Below, in pieces: positions 34,396 through 43,711 of a DNA stretch of 64,000 nucleotides. Location of the stretch: the NCBI RefSeq assembly GCF_000526395.1, contig NZ_JAFZ01000001.1:124001-188000 (forward strand). The letters run 5' to 3'. A model generated the notes under the pieces. That model was not told where the DNA came from, did not search any database, and was given only the letters and a program-made list of their open reading frames with translations. Position numbers and translations under genes: made by a program. Source of the stretch: Aminobacterium mobile DSM 12262. GTDB lineage: Bacteria; Synergistota; Synergistia; Synergistales; Aminobacteriaceae. How positions within the stretch are numbered: position 1 is the stretch's first letter; every line of letters begins with the position of its first letter.

Positions 34396-35049
34396 ATGAG
34401 GCTTCAACATATGACGGTAGCAAGTTTTGTGGATCAGCTCTCTGCGGGCACCTCATCGCCGGGAGGAGGCAGTGTTGCTGCTCTGTGTGGTGCTCTGGCA
34501 TCCGCGCTGGGAGGTTTGGTGGCCCGCCTTACTCGCTCGAAAGAGGGGTATAACCACGTGTGGCCTGACATGGAACATATTCGAGACAAAACAACAGTCT
34601 TTGCCGAACGATTCCTTTACCTTATGGAAGAGGACGTTCAAGCCTATGCTTCTTTTCTCGAGACAGGCCATCTTCCCACAGAAACTCCGGAAGAGGAGGA
34701 TATTCGAGATCATTTTCGAGAGCAGACCATGAAAAAAGCGGTAGTGGTGCCTCTGGAGGTCTTGCGATGTTGTCGTGACGTTGTCCCTTTGCTACGAGAT
34801 GTGGCAGCTTTGGGATGTAGAGTTGCGGTGAACGACGCCATAACAGGCCTTGCTTTAATTAGAGGGACTGTGGTGTCATCGTGTCTTACGGCCATAACAA
34901 ATCTTGCTTTACTTTCGGATGAAGAGTTTTGCGCATCTGTTCGAGATGAAGCCTTGTCTCTTATGTACGATCTCAACATGGAAATAGACAGAACTCTGGA
35001 GAATTATCTTAAAGCTCTTGTAGGGCACTCTCAAGAGACGTTACCATAG
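34396..35049 (+). CDS. Cyclodeaminase/cyclohydrolase family protein
   Basis: 217 residues, mostly helical. The opening MTVASFVDQLSAG and SSPGGGSVAALCGALASALG (about 20-39) are the signature of formimidoyl-tetrahydrofolate cyclodeaminase and of FchA methenyl-THF cyclohydrolase. Next to hutH it most likely releases ammonia from 5-formimino-THF made in histidine breakdown, yielding methenyl-THF. A pure cyclohydrolase role is the alternative. The formiminotransferase half seen in the fused mammalian enzyme is absent. AAAGGAGGTG precedes the ATG. Confidence 0.87.
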   Translation: MRLQHMTVASFVDQLSAGTSSPGGGSVAALCGALASALGGLVARLTRSKEGYNHVWPDMEHIRDKTTVFAERFLYLMEEDVQAYASFLETGHLPTETPEEEDIRDHFREQTMKKAVVVPLEVLRCCRDVVPLLRDVAALGCRVAVNDAITGLALIRGTVVSSCLTAITNLALLSDEEFCASVRDEALSLMYDLNMEIDRTLENYLKALVGHSQETLP

Positions 35050-35147
35050 CACTTGGAATGGGCCGACTATTCTGAAAAGTCTCACGGTCCTTGCGTTCTG
35101 TGAAAAAAAACGCATAATAGGAGCAAATTAATTTAGGGGGCTGTGAA

Positions 35148-36245
35148 ATGATAGATAATGCCCGCATGCTTCGTACTTTTTTGGAGCTTGTGCAAATAAA
35201 AGCAGAATCAGGTAGGGAAGAAGCTGTTGCTCGATATGTGTCTCCCCATCTCCATAGGCTTGGGCTTTCGGTAAAAAAGAATGGGGAAGACAGTACTGGT
35301 AATGTTATTGCGACTCTTTCTCCTACTCCTGGACGGAGTGGGTGGATTGCTATAGCTGCTCATATGGACACGGTCCCTTTGGGGAACCCTGTAAAACCTG
35401 TATTTCGAGACGGGGCGATTTATTCTTCCGGGGATACTATTCTTGGAGCTGATGATCGAGTTGGGATTGCTTCCATTCTTGAGGCCCTCGAAACGGTTAT
35501 AGAAAAGAGATTGCCCCATCCCGGTATCGAAGTGATTTTTACCGTGTCAGAGGAAGAAGGGCTTGTAGGGGCCAAGCGTCTAACAAGCGAAGATTTACAA
35601 GCTTCTATGGCTTTTATTGTAGATAGCTCTTCCGATCCAGGTCATATCGTAGTACAGGCGCCTTCTCATGTGAACCTCTCGTGGATTGTTGCCGGAAAAG
35701 CGGCTCATGCAGGAATTGCCCCTGAAAAAGGTGTGAATGCTATTGTAGCAGCAGCTGAAGGGATTGCTGCCATGAATATTGGCAGAATAGATCATGAGAC
35801 AACCTCGAATGTGGGTATTATTCGTGGGGGTACAGCCACAAATATTGTTTGCGATAGCGTTTATGTAGAAGGAGAAGCCCGTTCTTTCTGTGAAAAAAAG
35901 CTGGAAGACCTTGTAAAGAGCATGGTAGACGCTATGGAGGCAGGGGTAGCAAAACGTGAGGCTTCCGTCCAGACGAAAGTTCAAAAATCCTATACAGGTT
36001 TTTCTCTAAAAGAGACCTCTCCGGTGGTACAGTGGGCGACCTCTGCCGTTAGGAGAAGTGGGTTGCTTCCAGTGCTTATCTCCACTGGAGGGGGAAGCGA
36101 CGCTAATATCTTTAATGAAAAGGGTTTGCCGGCAGTGAACCTCGGAACTGGGGCTCAGAATGTCCACACCACAAAAGAATATATTTCCGAGCGGGATCTT
36201 TATACAATCGGAGATATTATTGTAGCTATTATGACGGGCGCATAG
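35148..36245 (+). CDS. M20-family peptidase, PepT-like
   Basis: 365 residues with the two-domain M20 architecture. Metal and catalytic residues are visible: AAHMDTVPLG (His-x-Asp), GADDRVGIAS, SEEEGLVGAKRL and a late GGGSDANIFNEKGLPAVNLG. A lid domain (about 175-285) contains GKAAHAGIAPEKGVNAI. The pattern is nearest to peptidase T, which removes N-terminal residues from tripeptides with two Zn2+. It follows the cyclodeaminase by about 100 bases and may be in the same transcription unit; amino-acid fermentation makes a peptidase fitting. Confidence 0.87.
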   Translation: MIDNARMLRTFLELVQIKAESGREEAVARYVSPHLHRLGLSVKKNGEDSTGNVIATLSPTPGRSGWIAIAAHMDTVPLGNPVKPVFRDGAIYSSGDTILGADDRVGIASILEALETVIEKRLPHPGIEVIFTVSEEEGLVGAKRLTSEDLQASMAFIVDSSSDPGHIVVQAPSHVNLSWIVAGKAAHAGIAPEKGVNAIVAAAEGIAAMNIGRIDHETTSNVGIIRGGTATNIVCDSVYVEGEARSFCEKKLEDLVKSMVDAMEAGVAKREASVQTKVQKSYTGFSLKETSPVVQWATSAVRRSGLLPVLISTGGGSDANIFNEKGLPAVNLGTGAQNVHTTKEYISERDLYTIGDIIVAIMTGA

Positions 36246-36312
36246 CGAGTTCTCTTAGTTACAATAGGAGCATCACCGTAGCGGGAACATGTAGCAGATC
36301 GAGAGGGCGTAG

Positions 36313-36837
36313 CTATTTTTTCTTGTTAAAATAGCCGCCCCATATGCTTCGAATATCGACCATGAAGACAAAGCCTCCGGCCTGACTTCCTATTTGCATT
36401 ACCTTTTGACGGTCATTCCTGTCGCAGATGACCTTAAGAATTAACCGGGGGCCGTCTTTCCCTTCTCCTTCAACAATAGTGGTTCCAAAGCCTTCATCTC
36501 TAAGTCTTTCCGCAAGATGGCGACTTTCTTCGGTATCGTTTAGAATAATTTCTACGATAGTATGTCCTTTTAAAAGCTTTTCTTCCAATAAAGAGCCTAG
36601 GAAATTTCCCGTAGAGAAACCAAGAGCATAGGCGATAAAGCTTAAAGGACTGTTTAAACCCGCGTCGAGAACATATTTTAAACTCACGAGGTAGAGAGAT
36701 ATTTCGACGAAACCAATGGCCGATGCCTTGAATCGCTGGCCTTTGACAAGAAGAAGCATACGCATTGTAGCCAGAGAAACATCAGTACACCGGGCAAAAA
36801 ATATTAATATAGTGGCAAGATTGAGTTCAAGGGACAT
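36313..36837 (-). CDS. UPF0316-type membrane protein (DUF5698 plus DUF2179)
   Basis: 174 residues. Two or three hydrophobic segments occupy residues 8-90, including FFARCTDVSLATMRMLLLVKG and IAYALGFSTGNFLGSLLEE. A soluble DUF2179 domain follows (about 92-165, TIVEIILNDTEESRHLAERL). UPF0316 proteins have no proven function; the shared DUF2179 domain links it to the YitT-type protein at 13061. AGGAGGGAG precedes the ATG. It lies 76 bases downstream of glyA on the same strand and may be read from its message. Confidence 0.85.
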   Translation of the reverse strand: MSLELNLATILIFFARCTDVSLATMRMLLLVKGQRFKASAIGFVEISLYLVSLKYVLDAGLNSPLSFIAYALGFSTGNFLGSLLEEKLLKGHTIVEIILNDTEESRHLAERLRDEGFGTTIVEGEGKDGPRLILKVICDRNDRQKVMQIGSQAGGFVFMVDIRSIWGGYFNKKK

Positions 36838-36913
36838 ATTTCTCCCTCCTCCGTTTGCCTATGACGAAACGTTCACTCCAGTCGGTGAATAGAAAAGCTT
36901 CTCACTCTCCTTC

Positions 36914-38179
36914 TCAGTTGTTGCGTTTTATAGCAAGCTCCGTGCGAGACATATATACTGGATGAGCTACACAGAGAGCTTCAACCTCTTCTCTGAATTC
37001 CTGGATTTTTGGGGGCTGGGAGTTTTCGAGAATTTTTATTATGAGCTGTGCCACAGCTTCTGTTTCTTCTTCCCTGAATCCGCGGCTTGTTACTCCGGCC
37101 AATCCAATGCGAATGCCGCTTGTTACGGTGGCCTTTTCTGGGTCGAAGGGAATGAGATTCATGTTTACTGTAATGCCAGCTTCTTCCAGTTTCTTTTCAG
37201 CCTCCCGACCTGTTATGTGTTTATTGCGCAGATCCACAAGCATGAGATGATTGTCCGTTCCCCCTGAGACAATGGTACAACCGTGAAGTCGAAGTATTTC
37301 AGCCATCTTTTTGGCATTTTTTAAAATTTGACGGGAATATAATTTGAACTCCTCTGTCATGGCGAGCTTAAAAGTAAGAGCTTTTGCTGCCATTATTTGG
37401 GGAATGGGACCACCCTGGATCCCAGGGAAAATAGCTTTATCTATACTGTCAGCATATTCCTTCCGGCAAAGAATGTTCCCTCCCCGTGCTCCTCGAAGAG
37501 TTTTAGTAGTGGTAAAAGTTATAAAATCAGCGTGTGGAACAGGGCTAGGATGGACGCCTGCAGCAACCAGCCCTGCAATGTGGGCCATATCCACCATAAA
37601 ATAAGCGCCAACTTCGTGAGCTATATGAGCGAACCGTTCAAAATCGATATATCGTGAGTAGGCGCTGCCGCCAGCAATAATGAGCTTAGGATGAAGGGTG
37701 TGGGCCATTTCTTCCACGTGCTCATAATCTATGAGGCCAGTTTCTTTTTTTACTCCATAAGAATGAGCTTTAAAAATTTTCCCCGAAATATTGACGGGCG
37801 TTCCATGAGAAAGGTGTCCTCCATGGCGGAGGTCCATCCCAAGGATAGTGTCCCCAGGCTCTAAAATAGCCATAAAAACTGCGAGGTTAGCATTAACGCC
37901 AGAATGAGGCTGAACATTGGCATGCTCAGCACCAAAAAGTTTTTTAGCCCTTTCGATGGCAAGATTTTCGACAATATCAATAAACTTGCACCCACCATGA
38001 TATCGCCTTCCAGGGTATCCTTCAGCGTATTTGTTCGTGAGGAGAGATCCCTGGGCTTCAAGAATAACTTCTGGAACAAAGTTTTCTGACGCTATGAGTT
38101 CAATGGTCAAATTTTGGCGCTGTTTTTCCCCTTCAATAGCAGCTCCCAACTCAGGATCAATAAAGTGGATCAGGTTCAT
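36914..38179 (-). CDS. glyA: Serine hydroxymethyltransferase
   Basis: 421 residues. Family hallmarks include ASENFVPEVILEAQGSLLTN, the YPGRRYHGG motif, HGGHLSHG, VDMAHIAGLVAAG and the PLP lysine in FTTTKTLRGARGG (about 225-237). It interconverts serine plus THF and glycine plus methylene-THF, feeding one-carbon metabolism. GGGAGGTATATAA precedes the ATG. A leader of about 125 bases separates it from a promoter with TTGCAA and TAGAAT. The leader does not match the glycine or tetrahydrofolate riboswitch classes that I can recognise. Confidence 0.96.
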   Translation of the reverse strand: MNLIHFIDPELGAAIEGEKQRQNLTIELIASENFVPEVILEAQGSLLTNKYAEGYPGRRYHGGCKFIDIVENLAIERAKKLFGAEHANVQPHSGVNANLAVFMAILEPGDTILGMDLRHGGHLSHGTPVNISGKIFKAHSYGVKKETGLIDYEHVEEMAHTLHPKLIIAGGSAYSRYIDFERFAHIAHEVGAYFMVDMAHIAGLVAAGVHPSPVPHADFITFTTTKTLRGARGGNILCRKEYADSIDKAIFPGIQGGPIPQIMAAKALTFKLAMTEEFKLYSRQILKNAKKMAEILRLHGCTIVSGGTDNHLMLVDLRNKHITGREAEKKLEEAGITVNMNLIPFDPEKATVTSGIRIGLAGVTSRGFREEETEAVAQLIIKILENSQPPKIQEFREEVEALCVAHPVYMSRTELAIKRNN

Positions 38180-38312
38180 TTATATACCTCCCTCTTTAGT
38201 GAGTAAAAAAGTGGCGCCGTGAAAAACAGCTTGAAGAGTGAGGCCATATAAAGAAGGGTGGAAGGAAAGAAAAAGGAACAACAAAATAAATCTCACCCCT
38301 TTAATCGCCCTT

Positions 38313-38342
38313 ATTCTACGCCAAAAGGACGAAAATTTGCAA
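38313..38342 (-). promoter_or_regulatory. Candidate promoter of glyA
   Basis: On the minus strand TTGCAA (38342-38337) and TAGAAT (38318-38313) are 18 bases apart. This predicts a leader of about 125 bases before glyA. Confidence 0.6.
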
Positions 38343-38464
38343 TTGTATATGACATAAGCTGATCTCCTACCTGGTATTTCCCCAATTGCAGTAGCGGGTT
38401 CTCCATAAAGTTGAGTTTTGTACTCAATATAGTACTCATTTTAAGAATTTTTCATGACAAAAAC

Positions 38465-38493
38465 TTTACAGAGATGGGTATTTAGACTATAAA
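38465..38493 (+). promoter_or_regulatory. Candidate promoter of the HMA chaperone gene
   Basis: TTTACA (38465-38470) and TATAAA (38488-38493) are 17 bases apart, some 65 bases before the chaperone start. Upstream, TTGAGT/ACTCAA (38411-38416 and 38422-38427) forms an inverted repeat, and GTACTCA occurs twice (38420-38426, 38432-38438); these could be operator sequence. Confidence 0.5.
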
Positions 38494-38557
38494 AGATACT
38501 AGTTTGAGAACTATATCATTGTGAATGCAACATAAAGAGAGGAGGAGAGTGATTTTC

Positions 38558-38755
38558 ATGAAGAAATATGTATTGAACATTCCAGATATGGCCTGTGGAC
38601 ATTGCGTAAAAAGAATTACAAAAGCTCTTGAAGAAAAGGGTTTTAGAAGCTTTGAGGTGATATTGGAAAATAAATCTGTCGTTATCGAGACCGATAACGT
38701 TGCTTTTGTTTTGGAAACTCTTGAAGAGGCAGGATACTCTGCTTCTGTGGCATAA
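38558..38755 (+). CDS. Heavy-metal-associated (HMA) domain protein, copper chaperone-like
   Basis: 65 residues from the ATG at 38558. A single ferredoxin-like HMA fold with the metal site MACGHC (about 10-15) in [17 protein letters not shown], and [11 protein letters not shown] at the end. Such proteins pass Cu+ to CopA-type pumps, and a CopA gene lies two positions downstream. The longer reading from 38525 lacks a proper ribosome site. It is 40 bases ahead of the chemoreceptor gene. MxCxxC proteins can also carry other soft metals, so copper is inferred from context. Confidence 0.85.
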   Translation: MKKYVLNIPDMACGHCVKRITKALEEKGFRSFEVILENKSVVIETDNVAFVLETLEEAGYSASVA

Positions 38756-38795
38756 AAGAGAAATAGAAAGTATAGAAAGGGAGCTTCGTTTTTAT

Positions 38796-40445
38796 ATGGT
38801 GCATAATCGTTCTTTTTTTTATTGCGTTGCAGCTTTTGTTTTTCTATGGGGACCCGTTCTTTACAAATGGTATGGAGGACCTGGTCGAGATATAGTCCTT
38901 CTTGTATGGGCTCTGCTTTTAGCTTGTGTTTGTCTTTTGAAGGATCGTTATGTTTTTGCTGTTCCTGCAGCAAAGATTCTTGCGTGGTTTCGTTCTGTTA
39001 ATTCGGGGGAAACAGTGGATTTGCGAAATTCCGCGCCAGATTCTATTACGAAGAAATCTTCTTTGATGGGACAGTTGGGATGTATGCTTGCAGATTTCAT
39101 AACGACATTCCGAAAAATTTTTTTAGAAATAATACAAAAATTACATTCTTTCACTTTTGCTTTTTTTCGGCTTGAAAGAAAGCTAGGTTCTTTTTCTCGT
39201 GCTTTTGAAGAGATGGCTCGAGAAGTAAACGAGGGGGTGCAAGCTGGGAATCAAGTTACAGATGCTATGCAGGCCCAATACGCTAGTTCAGAAGAGATTT
39301 CAACAACGGCTCAATCCCTTGCCCATCTAGCGGAGAATCTGAATGAGGTAGTAATCCGTGTTTCTGATCGGGCTGGCGATGGGCAAAAGAAGCTTGGCGA
39401 TGCAGAAAGTTCTATTCGAGAGCTTGGTAAAGATGTTTTAGGAGTGGCTCAACGATCGGCCTCTCTCTCTGAAAAAGTGGCTTTAATCCAATCTGTGGTT
39501 CAAGTTTTGACAGGCATTTCAGATCAGACAAACCTTTTGGCCTTAAATGCTTCCATAGAAGCGGCTAGGGCTGGAGAGGCAGGGCGAGGTTTTGCCGTAG
39601 TGGCTGAAGAAGTCCGTAAGCTGGCAGAGGGAAGTCGCAAAGCGGCTCGAGATATAGGGGATAATCTGGAAGAGCTAGTTTCTGAGGTCCAGGGAGCTTC
39701 TAACGATGCTTCTGCTATTGTAGAGCGAGTAGAACAAACGGTAGTTCATGTTTCTGATGCTCTACAAGGAGTGGGAGATATTTTGAGCGATATTACAAGT
39801 GTTACTGAATCCACTCATCAGGTAGCATCAAGCGCACAGGAGCTTTCTGCTTCATCGCAAGAGTTGGCGACCTCTGCAGAGACTGTTACCAAACTCACTG
39901 GTTGCATGAAGAATGGATTCCAGCTTTTAGGGAGGAATGTAGATTCTTTCACGGAATCAGTGGCAGAACTCCTTGCTTTTACTCAGGAAGGCTCAAGTCA
40001 AGCCTATACTCTTTTAAAAAATATGGCTCGTGTCCAAGTAATAGAACGATGCGATTTTGCCGAAATTGCCGATGGGGCTATTCAAGCACATAAAGGATGG
40101 ATCTCTCACCTTAAGGAGTATGTAGACGGAGGGAAATGGGATGTGGAAACAGATCCTACTCGATGTCAATTTGGGATATTCCTTTCCTTTATGGAGAAAC
40201 CAGAAGTTATTGATGAACACCAGTGGAACGATCTTATGAAATGCCATGAAGAGCTGCATCGTCTCGGACACAGCGTTTTTGATGCTATGGAAGCAGGAAA
40301 AATCCAAGATGCTAAAAATGTATGCGCTCAGGCGTTAAAGATAAGCCAGACATTGGTAAAAAGCTTGGAACATATGAGCGCTCTTTGTCGACAGGGAGAA
40401 GAGTGTCGAGACTATCGGACAGGTCTTGTTCCTGTCGGGAAATAA
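38796..40445 (+). CDS. Methyl-accepting chemotaxis protein with C-terminal CZB domain
   Basis: 549 residues from the ATG at 38796. Two membrane segments (about 5-22 and 29-47) are joined by only a few residues, so there is no periplasmic sensor. A long helical signalling region follows, with the hairpin tip [20 protein letters not shown] and [14 protein letters not shown]. The C-terminal part (about 440-525) is a chemoreceptor zinc-binding domain: His in AIQAHKGWI, Cys in TRCQFGIFL and two His in [14 protein letters not shown] domains sense zinc or oxidation of the Zn-bound Cys. Lying between a metal chaperone and CopA, it may report metal or redox stress to the flagellar or another Che pathway (inference). 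Confidence 0.9.
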   Translation: MVHNRSFFYCVAAFVFLWGPVLYKWYGGPGRDIVLLVWALLLACVCLLKDRYVFAVPAAKILAWFRSVNSGETVDLRNSAPDSITKKSSLMGQLGCMLADFITTFRKIFLEIIQKLHSFTFAFFRLERKLGSFSRAFEEMAREVNEGVQAGNQVTDAMQAQYASSEEISTTAQSLAHLAENLNEVVIRVSDRAGDGQKKLGDAESSIRELGKDVLGVAQRSASLSEKVALIQSVVQVLTGISDQTNLLALNASIEAARAGEAGRGFAVVAEEVRKLAEGSRKAARDIGDNLEELVSEVQGASNDASAIVERVEQTVVHVSDALQGVGDILSDITSVTESTHQVASSAQELSASSQELATSAETVTKLTGCMKNGFQLLGRNVDSFTESVAELLAFTQEGSSQAYTLLKNMARVQVIERCDFAEIADGAIQAHKGWISHLKEYVDGGKWDVETDPTRCQFGIFLSFMEKPEVIDEHQWNDLMKCHEELHRLGHSVFDAMEAGKIQDAKNVCAQALKISQTLVKSLEHMSALCRQGEECRDYRTGLVPVGK

Positions 40446-40489
40446 GAAAATAAGTGTAAATTGGTAGATCTATAATAAAGTACCTTGGC

Positions 40490-40534
40490 AAGGGCCGATT
40501 TCTTTCTGAGACAGAGAGAGGTCGGCCCTTTTTA
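40490..40534 (+). terminator. Intrinsic terminator after the chemoreceptor gene
   Basis: A nine-base-pair GC-rich stem (40490-40498 with 40522-40530), with possible further pairing inside the loop, is followed by five T residues. Confidence 0.8.
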
Positions 40535-40624
40535 CATACATATAGAGGGTATTATGATATGATATTTATAAATCCTATCTTTTTAATAGTCTTTTTATAG
40601 AGAGAAAAAGGAGTGAAGGAAATA

Positions 40625-42781
40625 ATGGGAAATGAAGAAAGTGCTAAAAAAGTTTCTTTTTCTGTAACAGGTATGACATGCGCAACCTGTGCCAGAATGG
40701 TTGAACGATCTCTAAAAAAAGTGGATGGTGTCGTTTTTGCCGGCGTGAATCTTGCCACAGAGACGGCATTTGTTGTTCTTGAGAAGGATGTTCCCATGGA
40801 AATTTTAGAAGAAGCTGTTCGTAACGCTGGATATAATGTTTCCTACGAGGCACCGGAAGATCTGGATCGTCGTCGTTACCAGATTGCCCGCAAAAATTTA
40901 ATTCTCAGCTGGATTCTTACTGTTCCTCTAATGGCTTTCATGTTTGCTCATATGGCAGGTTTTCATATGCCGTGGTTCCCATTGGTCGAGATTTTAGGCG
41001 GTGCCATTGTCCTTTTTGGGGCGGGGCACTCTTCTATGCAAGGAGCTTGGATTGCTCTTACACATTCTCATGCGAATATGGATGTCCTCGTCTCTTTGGG
41101 AGCTCTCGCTGCATGGGCTACTTCTCTTCTCTCTTTGAGCGGTGTGCATGTAACCTCTTTTGGATCTATTGGAGCAATGATTATTGCTTTACATGTGACC
41201 GGTCGTTTTATCGAGTCTCACTTAAGAGATCGGGCTTCCAAGGAGATAAAGGCCTTATTGGAAATTCAAGCTCGAGAAGCACGGGTTCTTAACGAAAATG
41301 GTACGGAAATAGCCATTCCTATTGAAGCAGTAAAAGAAGGCTTTACCCTCATTGTTCGTCCAGGAGAAAGAATTCCTGCAGATGGGCGTATTACAGATGG
41401 AATCACATCAGTAGATGAATCTATGATTACTGGGGAGTCCTTACCTGTGCAGAAAAAACAAGGTGATAGCGTAACAGGAGGTTCTCTGAACCTTACAGGT
41501 CCTTTAAAAGTTCAGGCAACACACGTTGGAGAGGATAGCTTCCTTTCACAGATGATCTCTCTTATTCAGGAAGCCCAAGGGGCAAAAATTCCTATACAGG
41601 CCTTTGCCGATCGCGTTACGAACTATTTTGTCCCTGCCGTAGCAACTCTTGCCCTTATAAGTGCTTTTTTCTGGTATTTTGGGGTGGATCGGTTCGGCTT
41701 TTTTCTTGATACCGCTGCTCGCTACCTCCCATGGGTTACAACTGTCAGAGATCCCCTCTCTCTTGCCATTTTTGGCTTTATATCCACCATTGTCATTGCT
41801 TGTCCCTGTGCCTTGGGGCTTGCCACTCCTATGGCTCTTATTACGGGGACTGGCGCGGCTTCAAGGAAGGGACTTATTATTCGAAATGCTGAAGCCATCC
41901 AAACGGCGAAAGAAGTTGGGATTGTGCTCATGGATAAAACAGGGACCCTTACCCAAGGGCATCCTTCTGTTGTAGATATCCAGGTCTCCGAAGAGGATTT
42001 AGAGGCTGTTGCGGCATTGGAGCGGCATTCTCTCCATCCCTTGGCGAAAGCTGTAGCAGCAGTGAAAAGAACGGACATAGAACCTAATTCCGTGGAGGAG
42101 ATTATGGGAGAGGGAGTTAAAGGAACCATACGGGGAGAGGAATACTTTATTGGGAAACCTCAGGATCCTTCAAGGTACAATGAACAGCTTCTGTTGGGGC
42201 GTACGGTAGTAGAGGTTCAAAAGGGTGGCGTAGTTGTGGGGTTTCTTGCGATAGAAGATTCTCTTCGGGAGGATGGGGTTCGGGCAGTATCTCATCTGAA
42301 GAAGCTTGGCATTGTTCCTGTAATGGTGACAGGAGATAATGAAAGGACTGCGCAAGCGGTTGCCAAGCAAGTAGGAATTAATGAAGTTTATGCCGGAGTT
42401 CGGCCGGGAGAAAAATTGGATATATTGAGAAGATATCAAGCTATGGGGCGAAAGGTTCTTATGGTTGGAGATGGGATGAATGATGCGGCAGCATTAAAGG
42501 GCGCAGACATTGGCGTAGCTATTGGCTCTGGCACCGATCTTGCCATTGACAGCGCAGATATGGTAGTAGTGAAAGGTGGAGTTTCTGCTATTGTTGATGC
42601 CATCCATATCTCAAGGCAAACTTTTACGGTTATTCGTCAAAATCTTTTCTGGGCTTTCGCCTATAATATTATTGCTATTCCTTTAGCTATGGGGGCCCTG
42701 CTCCATCCTGCAATTGCTGAAACAGCTATGGCGTTTAGTTCCATCTCTGTTATTTTGAATTCCATGCGGATTCGTTCCTAA
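40625..42781 (+). CDS. copA: Copper-translocating P1B-type ATPase
   Basis: 718 residues from the ATG at 40625; a GTG at 40613 has no room for a ribosome site. One N-terminal HMA domain with [10 protein letters not shown], eight hydrophobic segments, the actuator TGES motif, [10 protein letters not shown] in the sixth membrane helix, the phosphorylation site DKTGTLT, an HP motif in HSLHPLAKA and [15 protein letters not shown] in helix 7 and MAFSSISV (MxxSS) in helix 8 are the Cu+ signature. It exports Cu+ with ATP. A separate terminator upstream suggests its own promoter. Confidence 0.94.
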   Translation: MGNEESAKKVSFSVTGMTCATCARMVERSLKKVDGVVFAGVNLATETAFVVLEKDVPMEILEEAVRNAGYNVSYEAPEDLDRRRYQIARKNLILSWILTVPLMAFMFAHMAGFHMPWFPLVEILGGAIVLFGAGHSSMQGAWIALTHSHANMDVLVSLGALAAWATSLLSLSGVHVTSFGSIGAMIIALHVTGRFIESHLRDRASKEIKALLEIQAREARVLNENGTEIAIPIEAVKEGFTLIVRPGERIPADGRITDGITSVDESMITGESLPVQKKQGDSVTGGSLNLTGPLKVQATHVGEDSFLSQMISLIQEAQGAKIPIQAFADRVTNYFVPAVATLALISAFFWYFGVDRFGFFLDTAARYLPWVTTVRDPLSLAIFGFISTIVIACPCALGLATPMALITGTGAASRKGLIIRNAEAIQTAKEVGIVLMDKTGTLTQGHPSVVDIQVSEEDLEAVAALERHSLHPLAKAVAAVKRTDIEPNSVEEIMGEGVKGTIRGEEYFIGKPQDPSRYNEQLLLGRTVVEVQKGGVVVGFLAIEDSLREDGVRAVSHLKKLGIVPVMVTGDNERTAQAVAKQVGINEVYAGVRPGEKLDILRRYQAMGRKVLMVGDGMNDAAALKGADIGVAIGSGTDLAIDSADMVVVKGGVSAIVDAIHISRQTFTVIRQNLFWAFAYNIIAIPLAMGALLHPAIAETAMAFSSISVILNSMRIRS

Positions 42782-42848
42782 AAGATCCCGTTACAAGAGT
42801 CAAAAGAATATATGGACAAAGCTTCCTTTGCCCACTTAAAAGTTAGAA

Positions 42849-42872
42849 GAGACCGCCTTTTTAGGCGGTCTC
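42849..42872. terminator. Bidirectional terminator between copA and the Cys-tailed protein
   Basis: A nine-bp stem (42849-42857 with 42864-42872) with a six-base loop separates two convergent genes. T-rich sequence follows on the plus side. Confidence 0.75.
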
Positions 42873-42885
42873 TGTATTTTCTACA

Positions 42886-43146
42886 CTAGCAATGACCGTG
42901 ACAGCCTGAACAGCCTCCGCCGCACCCGCTGCACCCACCATTACGGAGAGCATCGATAGCGGGTACGAATACATCAAGAATATCTTCCAGGTCATTCACC
43001 CCTTCATCAGCATCGGTGAGACCAAAAGCTTCTTTTATTGCAGGAACTGTATCGGCACCATCTACAATAGCCTGTACTATGTCACGGAGCGTAATGTCTT
43101 TCGACGTAATGACCACAGTTTCTCCAGGAACCATACCCCAGTCCAT
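42886..43146 (-). CDS. Small acidic protein with Cys-rich tail, unknown function
   Basis: 86 residues. The first 65 are acidic and helical (ITLRDIVQAIVDGADTVPA, then LEDILDVFVPAIDAL). The last 16 carry six cysteines and two histidines in CSGCGGGCSGCHGHC, a likely metal or cluster site. I do not recognise a named family; the first part vaguely recalls small [2Fe-2S] BFD-type domains. AAGGAGG precedes the ATG, so it is probably expressed. It converges with copA, which makes a copper or other soft-metal buffer conceivable but unproven. Confidence 0.7.
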   Translation of the reverse strand: MDWGMVPGETVVITSKDITLRDIVQAIVDGADTVPAIKEAFGLTDADEGVNDLEDILDVFVPAIDALRNGGCSGCGGGCSGCHGHC

Positions 43147-43370
43147 ATTCTTTACCTCCTTATAGAAAACATGGTGGTATTGTAAAGGAAAAGAAGGAAA
43201 AAATAAATAGAATATTTTCAGGCTCTCCTTTCCTGTATGACTCCTTTGTTTCCATGAATGTGAAGGGTTTTTAGGCTCGGTTGTTTTTATCTTTTTTATC
43301 TCAAAAATATTATTAATAAGGGATAATTTTTTATGAAAAAAAGAAAAATGCTTTTAAAAAATAAATTGTA

Positions 43371-43400
43371 TTGACTTTTTTGTCGAATAGAGTGTAAAGT
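43371..43400 (+). promoter_or_regulatory. Promoter of the cobalamin riboswitch transcript
   Basis: TTGACT (43371-43376) and TAAAGT (43395-43400) are 18 bases apart, placing the start near 43407, just ahead of the aptamer. The segment 43147-43370 before it is AT-rich and shows no gene. Confidence 0.65.
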
Positions 43401-43412
43401 AATAAATACAAT

Positions 43413-43580
43413 AAAACTTCAGCAGGTGTACGGGAAGTCCGGTGAAAAACCGGCGCGGACCCGCCACTGTGTGCTTGATGATGGGACCATATACCACTGG
43501 AAAGAGTTCTTTTCTGGGAAGGGGGGCCCAAAGAGTGAGAGCAAGCCAGGAGACCGGCCTGATGAAGAGATGCAAGTTCC
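43413..43580 (+). ncRNA. Cobalamin riboswitch aptamer
   Basis: The conserved elements of the AdoCbl/B12 class occur in order: AGGTGTACGGGAAGTCCGGT near 43422-43442, CCGGCGCGGACCCGCCACTG at about 43450-43469, and the B12 box AGCCAGGAGACCGGCC at 43544-43559. The length between them fits the class. Downstream a conditional terminator (43661-43691) stands just before the first gene, so B12 binding should reduce expression by termination. The regulated genes are not known B12 synthesis or uptake genes, which is unusual. Confidence 0.92.
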
Positions 43581-43660
43581 CGCGAGGATTCGGGAAGGCT
43601 TGTGGAAAAGCCTCTCTTAAAAGATAAAGGGGCAATTTCGCTTTTAAACTCTTAGCCTTT

Positions 43661-43691
43661 AATGGCCGTCCTCGGGGGACGGCCATTTTTT
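43661..43691 (+). terminator. Riboswitch expression-platform terminator
   Basis: An 11-bp stem (43661-43671 with 43677-43687) capped by TCGGG is followed by T residues and ends about 20 bases before the start codon of the first gene. Confidence 0.85.
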
Positions 43692-43711
43692 ATTATAGGA
43701 GGATGAGAGTT

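Noticed and set aside
38180-38306. Possible glycine or tetrahydrofolate riboswitch in the glyA leader
   Set aside because: The leader is long enough, but I find none of the conserved cores of these classes and no terminator or sequestering hairpin before the start codon.
38482-38973. A 163-codon minus-strand frame over the HMA chaperone and chemoreceptor start
   Set aside because: Antisense to two well-supported genes, with no ribosome site and no recognisable motifs.
43426-43627. Short plus-strand open frames in the B12 riboswitch region
   Set aside because: They overlap the aptamer, whose conserved bases explain the sequence, and lack good ribosome sites.
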